Shown here: positions 48,276 to 54,925 of the stretch, in pieces | How positions within the stretch are numbered: the stretch's first letter is position 1 | Layout: each line of letters opens with the position of its first letter | Origin: Clostridia bacterium | GTDB taxonomy: Bacteria > Bacillota > Clostridia > Christensenellales > CAG-138 | Direction of reading: 5' to 3' | Assembly: GCA_017619735.1 (NCBI GenBank) | Contig: JAFZRT010000002.1 | Span: 1 to 54,925, forward strand | DNA length: 54,925 nt | Notes under the pieces: model-generated | Seen by the model: the letters and a program-made list of their open reading frames with translations, nothing else | What the model was told of the DNA's origin: nothing | The model's database searches: none | Position numbers and translations under genes: made by a program

Positions 48276-49284
48276 AACCGATCTTGCGGACGGTGTCGCC
48301 CGGGAGGAGTTCCCCCTCCACCGTTATCTGCTGCGGCAGCCAGGTGTCGGGATGCTCTATCTGGTCCACGAGGCTCCTCGCCGCCTCGCGCCCTATCGTT
48401 TCGGCCCCCTGCCTGTATGTCGAGAGCCGCGGCCTGAGCACCTGCGAAAGGGGGATGCCGTCGTATCCGACAACGCTCATGTCCTTCGGGATGGAGAGCC
48501 CGTTTTTTTCGAGCTCGCTCATGCCGCCGAGGAACGAGAGATCGTCCGGATAGAATATGCAGGTCGGCCTCTCCGGCAGGGCGAGCAGCGCCCTCGTGGC
48601 AAGGCCGCTCGACCTCGGGTCGTGGTAGATCGCCGGCCTTATGTATTCCGGCGGTACCGTGATGCCGAGAGCGGCGCAGGTCTTTTTGAAGCTCGCAATG
48701 CGCTTCTGCGTTACGGACGTGATCTCGCCGTGGATGAAGGCGAGCCTCCTGTGCCCGTTCTCATACACGAAGCGGACCAGTGCGTCCATTCCCCGCACGT
48801 TGTCGGAGAGTATCGAAGTCCGCGAATCGAAGCTGTAATCCAGCGTTACGGTCGGTATCTCGCTCGTGGCGAGGCGGACTATCGCGGGATCCGCGAAATC
48901 GGCGGAGGCGATCACCACGCCGTCGCAGCTGCGGTACTTCGCGTGCTCGTAGTAGTCCATGGACATTGCGCCGAGATCCTTCGATATGAAGGTGATGTCA
49001 TATCCCAATCTCTCCGCCTCGGCCTTTACGCTTTCGAGTATCTGGGAGAAGTATTCATGGGATATGCCGCCGCCCGTCGGATCCGAGAAAAGGACGCCGA
49101 TGTTGTAGCTCCGCCCCATCTTCAGCGCCCTTGCGGTCGCATTGGGGAGATAGCCCAGGGCTTTCGCCTTCGCCCTTATACGCTCGGCGGTCTTGGGCGC
49201 GACGTCCGGCGCTCCGTTCAGCGCCTTGCTCACGGTTGCACGGGAAACGCCGCATGCTTTTGAGATATCCGTTATCGTGACCAT
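48274..49284 (-). CDS. LacI family transcriptional regulator
   Basis: A 336-residue regulator. The N-terminal helix-turn-helix is TITDISKACGVSRATVSKAL (residues 3-22), followed by the hinge LGYLPNATARAL. The remainder is a periplasmic-binding-protein-like sugar sensor. It heads the importer unit and is divergent from the GH94 gene. Sites sharing CTTAATCGATT occur at its own leader, at the GH94 promoter and near the ATPase gene promoter, so it is the likely repressor of the locus. Confidence 0.93.
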   Translation of the reverse strand: MVTITDISKACGVSRATVSKALNGAPDVAPKTAERIRAKAKALGYLPNATARALKMGRSYNIGVLFSDPTGGGISHEYFSQILESVKAEAERLGYDITFISKDLGAMSMDYYEHAKYRSCDGVVIASADFADPAIVRLATSEIPTVTLDYSFDSRTSILSDNVRGMDALVRFVYENGHRRLAFIHGEITSVTQKRIASFKKTCAALGITVPPEYIRPAIYHDPRSSGLATRALLALPERPTCIFYPDDLSFLGGMSELEKNGLSIPKDMSVVGYDGIPLSQVLRPRLSTYRQGAETIGREAARSLVDQIEHPDTWLPQQITVEGELLPGDTVRKIG

Positions 49285-49303
49285 GCTTTTTCCCGCTTCC
49301 CTT

Positions 49304-49336
49304 CTGACGAATTCGATGCTTAATCGATTTCGTCAG
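49304..49336 (-). promoter_or_regulatory. Putative LacI operator O1 in the lacI leader
   Basis: CTTAATCGATTTCG (49319-49332) lies inside a larger inverted repeat with perfect arms CTGACGAA (49304-49311) and TTCGTCAG (49329-49336). It covers the expected transcript start of lacI, suggesting autoregulation. Confidence 0.65.
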
Positions 49337-49340
49337 TCAC

Positions 49341-49369
49341 ATTATAACCTCATTATCGGCTCCCGTCAA
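49341..49369 (-). promoter_or_regulatory. Promoter of lacI and the importer unit
   Basis: -35 TTGACG (49364-49369), 17-base spacer, -10 TATAAT (49341-49346) on the minus strand. Confidence 0.85.
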
Positions 49370-49452
49370 GAGCTTTTTTTACATATTTTTGCCAAAATTG
49401 GCTTTTTTCATACCCCGAGGTCAACTCTTTTCGGACAATTTGAAAAAAACTC

Positions 49453-49481
49453 TTGCCTTTTCCCGCGAGGATGCATATAAT
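49453..49481 (+). promoter_or_regulatory. Promoter of the GH94 gene
   Basis: -35 TTGCCT (49453-49458), 17-base spacer, -10 TATAAT (49476-49481). The operator O2 starts 2 bases after the -10. Confidence 0.8.
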
Positions 49482-49483
49482 GA

Positions 49484-49499
49484 ACTTAATCGATTAAGT
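49484..49499 (+). promoter_or_regulatory. Putative LacI operator O2
   Basis: The 16-base perfect palindrome ACTTAATCGATTAAGT sits on the transcript start of the GH94 gene. Its central CG is typical of LacI/GalR operators, and occupancy would block transcription. Confidence 0.75.
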
Positions 49500-49541
49500 A
49501 CCGTTTCGGTCATCCAATACATATTATGGAGCTATTCGACG

Positions 49542-51953
49542 ATGAAGTACGGTTATTTTGACGACAAAGCCAAGGAATACGTCATAACAAGGCCCGACAC
49601 TCCCCTGCCCTGGATAAACTATCTCGGGAACAACGGGTTCTTTTCCCTCATCAGCAACACCTGCGGCGGCTACAGCTTCTATAAGGACGCTAAGCTTAGG
49701 CGCATAACGCGCTTCCGCTACAACAACGTCCCCCACGACGAGGGCGGCCGCTGCTTCTACATCTGCGACGGGCAGACCGTATGGAGCCCGGCGTTCCTCC
49801 CCGCGAAGACGCCTCTCGACTCCTACGCCTGCCGCCACGGCCTGGGCTATTCCGTTTTCGAGGGCTCGAAGGACGGCGTATCCGCGTCGCTGACGGTTAC
49901 CGTCCCCATGAACGCCGACGTCGAGCTGCAGAAGCTGACGCTCAAAAACACGAGCGGCGCCGAAAAGCGTCTCAAGGTCTACGCGGCAGTCGAGTGGTGT
50001 CTGTGGAACGCCGTCGACGACTCCACCAATTTCCAGCGCAACTGGAACATTGGCGAGGTCGAGATCGAGGGCGGGACGGTCTACCACAAGACCGAGTACC
50101 GCGAGCGCCGCGATCATTACGCCTTCTATTCCGTGAACGCGCCTGTCGACGGCTTCGACACGGACCGCGACTCCTTCCTCGGCCGTTTCCGCGGCTGGCC
50201 GGAGCCCACGGCAGTTGAGGCGCGCACCTCCTTCGGCAGCGTCGCGGCGGGCTGGGCGCCCATCGCCGCACTGCGGAACGATCTGACACTCGCTCCGGGC
50301 GAGGAGAAGACGCTCATCTACCGCCTCGGCTATATCGAGAACGAGCATGAAAATAAGTTCTCCGCCCCCGGTATAATAAATAAGGAAAAGGCGCACGCGC
50401 TGATGAGCGCGTATGAGACCGAGGCGCAGTTCGACGCCGCGCTTTCGGAGCTCCGCGCATACTGGGATAATCTCCTCTCCCGCTTCACTGTGAAGAGCGG
50501 CGACGAAAAGCTCGACCGCATGGTCAATATCTGGAACCAGTACCAGTGCATGGTGACTTTCAACATGTCCCGCAGCGCCTCCTATTACGAGAGCGGCACG
50601 GGGCGCGGCATGGGCTTCCGCGACAGCTGCCAGGATCTGCTGGGCTTCGTCCACCTCATTCCCGAGCGCGCGCGAGAGCGCATAATCGACATCGCCTCCA
50701 TACAGTTCTCTGACGGCAGCACGTATCACCAGTACCAGCCGCTTACGAAGCGCGGCAACGCCGATATCGGCTCCGGCTTCAACGACGATCCGCTCTGGCT
50801 CGTGGCCTGCGTCTGCGCTTACATCAGGGAGACGGGCGACTTCGCGATACTCGACGAGCCCACGCCCTTCAACAACGAGGCCGGCACCGAGGTCCCCCTC
50901 ATCGAGCATCTGCGCCGCAGTCTCGGCTTCACGGTCACCCACCTCGGCCCGCACGGGCTGCCGCTCATCGGCCGCGCCGACTGGAACGACTGCCTCAACC
51001 TCAACTGCTTCAGCATGACCCCCGGCGAAAGCTTCCAGACCTGCTCCAATTTCGAGAGCGGCAAGGCGGAGAGCGTGTTCATCGCCGGTATGTTCGTGAA
51101 ATACGGCTCGGAATACGCCGAGCTCTGCTCCGTGATAGGCCTTGACGGCGAGGCGGAGGCCATGCGCGCGCACGTGCGCGATATGGAAAAGGCCGTTCTC
51201 GAGCACGGCTGGGACGGCGAATGGTTCAGGAGGGCGTACGACGCCTTCTCCCGCCCAATCGGCTCCGCGGAGAACGACGAGGGCAGGATATTCATCGAGC
51301 CGCAGGGCTTCTGCGTAATGGCCGGCATAGGCGGCGAAGAATACGGCCGCCGCGCGCTCGCCTCCGCAAAGGCGATGCTCGGCAACGAGTACGGCTTCGA
51401 GCTGCTGAATCCCTGCTACAGCGAGTATCACGACTACCTCGGCGAGGTCTCCTCATATCCCCCGGGCTATAAGGAGAACGGCTCCGTGTTCTGCCACAAC
51501 AATCCCTGGGTCACGCTCGCCTACTGCACCATCCGCGACGGCGACGGCGCGTTCGATCTTTACACGCGCAACGCCCCCGCCTATATAGAGGACAGGAGCG
51601 AGATCCACCGCACCGAGCCCTACTGCTACAGCCAGACAATAGCCGGCCGCAGCGCCGCGACATACGGCGAGGCGAAGAACGCATGGCTGACGGGCACCGC
51701 CGCCTGGTCCTTCGTCGCTGTGAGCCAGGGCATACTGGGCGTCCGTCCCGATCACGGCGGCCTCACCGTCGATCCCTGCCTGCCCTCCTTCATGGACGGC
51801 TGCTCCGTCACTCGCCTCTTCCGCGGCGTCCGCTACGAAATAACGGTCACGCGCGGCGGGAAAAAGGGTCTTGCCGTCGACGGAAAGCCGATCGCCGGCA
51901 ATACCGTCCCCCTCTCCGCAGGGCCCGTCTGCCGGGTGGAGGTCGTTATCTGA
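49542..51953 (+). CDS. Cellobiose phosphorylase, GH94
   Basis: An 803-residue GH94 phosphorylase of standard length. The N-terminus [20 protein letters not shown] with PWINYLG and [19 protein letters not shown] fits cellobiose phosphorylases. The catalytic acid lies in RADWNDCLN (D480-D483). It splits cellobiose with phosphate to glucose 1-phosphate and glucose, saving ATP. Cytoplasmic. The ATG at 49542 has GGAG 10 bases upstream; the longer open frame would cross the promoter and operator. Ends at a bidirectional terminator. Confidence 0.92.
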   Translation: MKYGYFDDKAKEYVITRPDTPLPWINYLGNNGFFSLISNTCGGYSFYKDAKLRRITRFRYNNVPHDEGGRCFYICDGQTVWSPAFLPAKTPLDSYACRHGLGYSVFEGSKDGVSASLTVTVPMNADVELQKLTLKNTSGAEKRLKVYAAVEWCLWNAVDDSTNFQRNWNIGEVEIEGGTVYHKTEYRERRDHYAFYSVNAPVDGFDTDRDSFLGRFRGWPEPTAVEARTSFGSVAAGWAPIAALRNDLTLAPGEEKTLIYRLGYIENEHENKFSAPGIINKEKAHALMSAYETEAQFDAALSELRAYWDNLLSRFTVKSGDEKLDRMVNIWNQYQCMVTFNMSRSASYYESGTGRGMGFRDSCQDLLGFVHLIPERARERIIDIASIQFSDGSTYHQYQPLTKRGNADIGSGFNDDPLWLVACVCAYIRETGDFAILDEPTPFNNEAGTEVPLIEHLRRSLGFTVTHLGPHGLPLIGRADWNDCLNLNCFSMTPGESFQTCSNFESGKAESVFIAGMFVKYGSEYAELCSVIGLDGEAEAMRAHVRDMEKAVLEHGWDGEWFRRAYDAFSRPIGSAENDEGRIFIEPQGFCVMAGIGGEEYGRRALASAKAMLGNEYGFELLNPCYSEYHDYLGEVSSYPPGYKENGSVFCHNNPWVTLAYCTIRDGDGAFDLYTRNAPAYIEDRSEIHRTEPYCYSQTIAGRSAATYGEAKNAWLTGTAAWSFVAVSQGILGVRPDHGGLTVDPCLPSFMDGCSVTRLFRGVRYEITVTRGGKKGLAVDGKPIAGNTVPLSAGPVCRVEVVI

Positions 51954-51967
51954 CAGAATAATAAAAG

Positions 51968-51998
51968 CTCCCGCGGGATCGCCCGCGGGAGTTTTTTT
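51968..51998. terminator. Bidirectional terminator between GH94 and the ATPase gene
   Basis: Perfect arms CTCCCGCGGG (51968-51977) and CCCGCGGGAG (51982-51991), seven T on the plus strand (51992-51998) and a T-rich end on the minus strand. Confidence 0.93.
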
Positions 51999-52007
51999 AT
52001 TGTTTCT

Positions 52008-53129
52008 TCAGATAATGTTCAGCTGTGTATCGGAGGCGAACAGATGCATCAGGTCGCTGTCGAAGGTCATGCAGATCTCCTCGCCGTAAGTGAAGCCGGA
52101 ACGCTTCTCCGGGGGAAGATCGACGGTCTGCAGCACGAGCACTACCTCCTTATCCCCCACCGTGACGTGGAGATGTATGGAGGAGCCCATCGTCTCGCAC
52201 ACCTCGACAGTGCCCTTGAGATGGGGCGCGCCGTCGTCCGTGCAGAGGGAGATATGCTCCGGGCGGATGCCCATCGTGATGCTGCCGGGCTCCGCGTCTT
52301 TTTCCTCCAATGCGGCCTGCTTATCCGCGTTCAGCGGGAACACGGTATCGCCTACCGCGACGGAGTACGCGCCTTTCCCGTCCTTTATGAGCTCCGCGTC
52401 GAAGAAGTTCATCTGCGGAGAGCCGATGAAGCCCGCCACGAAGAGGTTGATCGGATGGTCGAACACCTCCTGCGGGGTGTCTATCTGCTGGATGAGGCCG
52501 TCCTTCATTATGACGATGCGGTCGCCGAGCGTCATCGCCTCGGTCTGATCGTGGGTGACGTAGATGAACGTCGTGTCAATGCGGTGACGGAGCTTGATTA
52601 TCTCCGCGCGCATCTGGTTGCGCAGCTTCGCGTCGAGGTTCGACAGCGGCTCGTCCATGAGGAACACCTTCGGCTCGCGGACTATCGCGCGGCCTATAGC
52701 CACACGCTGACGCTGACCGCCGGAGAGCGCCTTGGGCTTCCTATACAGATATTCGGTGATGCCCAGTATCTCCGCCGCCTCGCGGACCTTCCTGTCGATC
52801 TCCGCCTTGGGGGTCTTCCTGAGCTTCAGCGCGAACGCCATGTTCTCATACACCGTCATATGCGGGTAGAGCGCGTAGTTCTGGAATACCATCGCGATAT
52901 CGCGGTCCTTCGGCGCTATGCTGTTGACGAGCTTGTCGTCGATATAGAGTTCGCCGCCGCTGATCTCCTCAAGCCCCGCTATCATGCGGAGCGTGGTGGA
53001 TTTGCCGCAGCCCGAGGGCCCTACGAACACTATGAATTCCTTGTCCCTGATCTCGAGATTGAAATCATCGACCGCCACGACCTTGTTGTCGTAGACCTTC
53101 CTGATGTTCCTGAGTGACAGACTTGCCAT
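52008..53129 (-). CDS. Sugar ABC transporter ATPase, MsmK/UgpC type
   Basis: A 373-residue ATPase. Walker A GPSGCGKST (near 38-46), Q-loop, signature LSGGQRQRVAIGRA (near 135-148), Walker B VFLMDEPLSNLDA and H-loop THDQTEA are followed by a C-terminal regulatory OB domain (about 240-373, GIRPEHI). MsmK-type ATPases often energise several CUT1 importers. The importer in this locus has no ATPase of its own, so this one is the likely partner. The ATG has only a weak site (GCCGAAAAAGC) and follows a leader of about 200 bases. Confidence 0.93.
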   Translation of the reverse strand: MASLSLRNIRKVYDNKVVAVDDFNLEIRDKEFIVFVGPSGCGKSTTLRMIAGLEEISGGELYIDDKLVNSIAPKDRDIAMVFQNYALYPHMTVYENMAFALKLRKTPKAEIDRKVREAAEILGITEYLYRKPKALSGGQRQRVAIGRAIVREPKVFLMDEPLSNLDAKLRNQMRAEIIKLRHRIDTTFIYVTHDQTEAMTLGDRIVIMKDGLIQQIDTPQEVFDHPINLFVAGFIGSPQMNFFDAELIKDGKGAYSVAVGDTVFPLNADKQAALEEKDAEPGSITMGIRPEHISLCTDDGAPHLKGTVEVCETMGSSIHLHVTVGDKEVVLVLQTVDLPPEKRSGFTYGEEICMTFDSDLMHLFASDTQLNII

Positions 53130-53173
53130 GCTTTTTCGGCTTTAACGGCCCCGAGCACCCTCAACGGACCGTC

Positions 53174-53239
53174 TCACGCGCCGCGCATACGTCGGCCGCG
53201 CATTGCGGCAGGTCTCCACACTGCCGCACCCCAAGCCAC
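53174..53239 (-). CDS. Possible 21-codon leader ORF above the ATPase gene
   Basis: AAGGAGG (53250-53256) lies 10 bases before a GTG at 53239, and the frame runs 21 codons to TGA (Trp at positions 3 and 8, then Arg-rich). A hairpin pairing ACTGCC with GGCAGT spans the start. It could be a leader peptide or chance. Confidence 0.3.
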   Translation of the reverse strand: MAWGAAVWRPAAMRGRRMRGA

Positions 53240-53335
53240 GGGGCAGTTTCCTCCTTATATTCAGCCCTTCCCCGCCCATGAAGTGGAGTGGCCGGGTTCG
53301 GACCGATTTACACAGCCGTCCTTTCGGACAGTTCT

Positions 53336-53365
53336 ATTATAAACAGCCCGCACCGCGCTTGTCAA
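53336..53365 (-). promoter_or_regulatory. Promoter of the ATPase gene
   Basis: -35 TTGACA (53360-53365), 18-base spacer, -10 TATAAT (53336-53341) on the minus strand. Transcription would start about 200 bases before the ATG. Confidence 0.82.
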
Positions 53366-53372
53366 GAAAAAT

Positions 53373-53386
53373 CTTAATCGATTTCG
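53373..53386 (-). promoter_or_regulatory. Putative LacI operator O3
   Basis: CTTAATCGATTTCG, identical to the core of O1, lies 7 bases above the -35 of the ATPase promoter. It links the ATPase gene to the same regulator. The upstream position differs from O1 and O2. Confidence 0.6.
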
Positions 53387-53489
53387 AAATAGTTTTACCA
53401 AACAAAAAAAGGGAAAACAATGAAGGTCCCGGCTGCTGTCCGCACGGCGGATATTCCCTCTCCCCTTTCGCCTTTATTCGTCGGAGCTA

Positions 53490-53518
53490 TTGACTATTCG
53501 GATCATTCGGAATATACT
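53490..53518 (+). promoter_or_regulatory. Promoter of the DUF6273 gene
   Basis: -35 TTGACT (53490-53495), 17-base spacer, -10 TATACT (53513-53518), with a leader of about 30 bases. Confidence 0.78.
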
Positions 53519-53554
53519 TGAACTATCAGAAATCGACTGCAGGAGGCGATCTGA

Positions 53555-54871
53555 ATGGACAGGCAGGAAACAGCCGCAGAGGCCAACGAGCGCATATATC
53601 GCAACGCGCTGATCCTGTACGACGGGCGCCTTTTTACGGAGGCCGCGGCGGAGTTCGCCCGCATCCCCGACTACAAGGACGCCGCTGAAAAAAAGCTCGA
53701 ATGCGAACAGAGAGCGCTCACGTCGCATCTGGACGATATTTATGCGGATGCCGACAAGGCCGCCGCCAATTTCAACGTGCGGAGCCAGGAAAAGGCGATA
53801 CAGATATTCCAAACGATCCCCGGCTACCGTGACGCCGACGAGCGCATCGAACAGGCGAAGCGCATGATCGAGGAGATCACGCAGAAGGAACGGACGGACC
53901 GCGAGGAAGCCATCCGCGCCGCGAGGGAAGCGGAGCGGAAAAGAAAGGCGCGCAATAAGCGCATCATCCGATCCGTGATCACAGCGGTCTGCATCGCCGC
54001 TGTCTGCGCTGTCGGCGCGGTACTGTTCATGAAATTCGCCGTCCCCGCGATCCGTTACGATCGCAGCGTCAAGCAGATCGAAGCAGGACAGATCGACGAG
54101 GCGTACCGCACCCTGCACTGCCTGAACTATCGGGACAGCAGCGATCTGGTCTTTGACATCGCAAAGGACCGTCTCAAGGACGCCGAGGTCGGATCCGTCG
54201 TTCTGTTCGGCGCCTACCCGCAGGGCAGGATCACCTCCGATAAGAAGGATCCCATCGAATGGATAGTGCTCGAACGTGACGGCAGCCGTATGCTGCTGAT
54301 AAGCAAATACGCGCTGGACGCGCTCCCGTACATGCGATACGATTACGACCCGACTAATACGGAAGTGTCATGGCAGACAAGTCTGCTGCGCGACTGGCTG
54401 AACGGCGAGTTTATGAGCATCGCGTTCGACGAAGGCGAGAGCCGCATGCTTAGACGCACTGTGATAAACGACATGCTCCCGGACGGTTCGTACGGCATGA
54501 AGACCGCCGACAGGGTCTTCCTGCTGAGCATCGGCGAAGCAAAGACGTATTTCCCCGACGAGGAAGCCCGCAAATGCACTCCCACGCTGTATGCCCTCGG
54601 ATTCGGCGCGTACCGCAGCAGCGTCGACGGGACCTGCCTGTGGTGGCTGCGGAACCCCGCCGACGAAGCCAAGATCGCGGAGTTTCTGGAGGATGAGGCG
54701 TCGAACGTTTCGAGCTTTGTGATACCGCGTGCTGCCTGCGTCGGCACTGCCGGCGAATTCGTCGAGGTCGGCCACGAGATCCTGAACCGCGGCTACGCCG
54801 TGCGTCCGACAGTCTGGGTCGATATCGAACCGACCTCGGAGCTGCAGTTTCCTAATAATTCCGACACCTAA
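53555..54871 (+). CDS. Membrane protein with DUF6273 domain and TPR-like repeats
   Basis: A 438-residue protein. Helical repeats at about 10-100 (FARIPDYKDAAEK, FQTIPGYRDADER) are followed by a charged coil (about 105-137), one membrane helix (about 140-165), a further repeat (LHCLNYRDSSDLV) and the DUF6273 domain (about 210-430): GAYPQG, IEWIVLERDGSRMLLIS, LRDWLNGEF, WWLRNP and RPTVWV. The domain has no known role; the architecture suggests an extracytoplasmic domain tied to a cytoplasmic repeat scaffold. GGAGG precedes the ATG by about 9 bases. Ends near the window edge. Confidence 0.85.
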   Translation: MDRQETAAEANERIYRNALILYDGRLFTEAAAEFARIPDYKDAAEKKLECEQRALTSHLDDIYADADKAAANFNVRSQEKAIQIFQTIPGYRDADERIEQAKRMIEEITQKERTDREEAIRAAREAERKRKARNKRIIRSVITAVCIAAVCAVGAVLFMKFAVPAIRYDRSVKQIEAGQIDEAYRTLHCLNYRDSSDLVFDIAKDRLKDAEVGSVVLFGAYPQGRITSDKKDPIEWIVLERDGSRMLLISKYALDALPYMRYDYDPTNTEVSWQTSLLRDWLNGEFMSIAFDEGESRMLRRTVINDMLPDGSYGMKTADRVFLLSIGEAKTYFPDEEARKCTPTLYALGFGAYRSSVDGTCLWWLRNPADEAKIAEFLEDEASNVSSFVIPRAACVGTAGEFVEVGHEILNRGYAVRPTVWVDIEPTSELQFPNNSDT

Positions 54872-54895
54872 AGCGGCTTTTCGCCGCAGCGCCAT

Positions 54896-54919
54896 GAGGA
54901 TCCGCCTAAGCGGATCCTC
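54896..54919. terminator. Hairpin after the DUF6273 gene
   Basis: Perfect 10-base arms GAGGATCCGC/GCGGATCCTC, loop CTAA. The window ends 6 bases later, so a T-run cannot be checked. Confidence 0.6.
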
Positions 54920-54925
54920 GAGGAG

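Noticed and set aside
49524..51431. A 635-codon frame antisense to the GH94 gene
   Set aside because: Shadow frame with biased composition; GH94 on the plus strand has all family motifs.
1..54925. CRISPR array to go with the CARF nuclease
   Set aside because: No series of regularly spaced direct repeats and no cas gene seen anywhere in the window. The only regular tandem repeat is the 21-base coding repeat in lgt.

Overview
The window looks like chromosomal DNA of a high-GC, spore-forming, anaerobic member of the Clostridia (Bacillota), probably an uncultured gut lineage. The basis is: the yqfC-yqfD-phoH-pgpH-ybeY-cdd-era-recO block; clostridial two-subunit CoA-transferase and thiolase genes; strong AGGAGG ribosome binding sites; sigma-A promoters of the form TTGAMA-17-TATAAT; and many intrinsic terminators. 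I cannot name a species. No phage, IS element, CRISPR array or rRNA operon is visible.

Layout. 1-2250 (+): tail of an unknown gene, a nucleotidyltransferase-like protein, TatD, and a tiny Cys-rich membrane protein. 2251-4956 (-): trmK, a Nif3-like gene, a C4 zinc-ribbon gene and then the RNase P RNA, apparently one unit from a leaderless promoter. 5013-10116: a flavodoxin-like protein (-), the IscU-like/GGGtGRT pair (+), and ctfA-ctfB-thlA (+). 10185-19302 (-): a lipoprotein, then the conserved sporulation/era/recO block with a YqzL-like gene inverted inside it. 19425-24775 (-): a five-gene operon (small membrane protein, ABC exporter, DUF2804, M42 peptidase, Card1-like CARF nuclease). 24821-30624 (-): a membrane protein, glyA and a large secreted dockerin protein.

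30625-31345 holds a tRNA-Glu gene beside decayed tRNA pieces and three very stable hairpins. 31348-33423 (-) encodes an in-frame fusion of lipoate-protein ligase and an M20 amidohydrolase, divergent from an mscS gene with abutting -35 boxes. 34428-39306 (+): an AGCS symporter, hflX with a JAMM-like N-terminus, a thymidylate-kinase-like gene, a glycerophosphodiesterase and a small conserved protein. 39361-42364 (-): a lipoprotein, lgt with a heptad-repeat tail, a DUF1292 gene and class II aldolase. 42532-43763 (-): two poorly known genes.

43871-53386 is a beta-glucan oligosaccharide locus: GH5, two ABC permeases, a binding protein and a LacI regulator (-), cellobiose phosphorylase GH94 (+) and an MsmK/UgpC-type ATPase (-). 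Three sites sharing CTTAATCGATT lie at the lacI, GH94 and ATPase promoters, so the regulator probably controls all three units. The likely scheme is import of oligosaccharide by the ABC system, intracellular trimming by GH5 (no signal peptide) and phosphorolysis by GH94. The window ends with a DUF6273-type membrane protein.

The strongest candidates for something new are the ligase-amidohydrolase fusion, the CARF nuclease in a non-CRISPR operon, the tRNA-remnant cluster, and the leaderless or abutting promoters.
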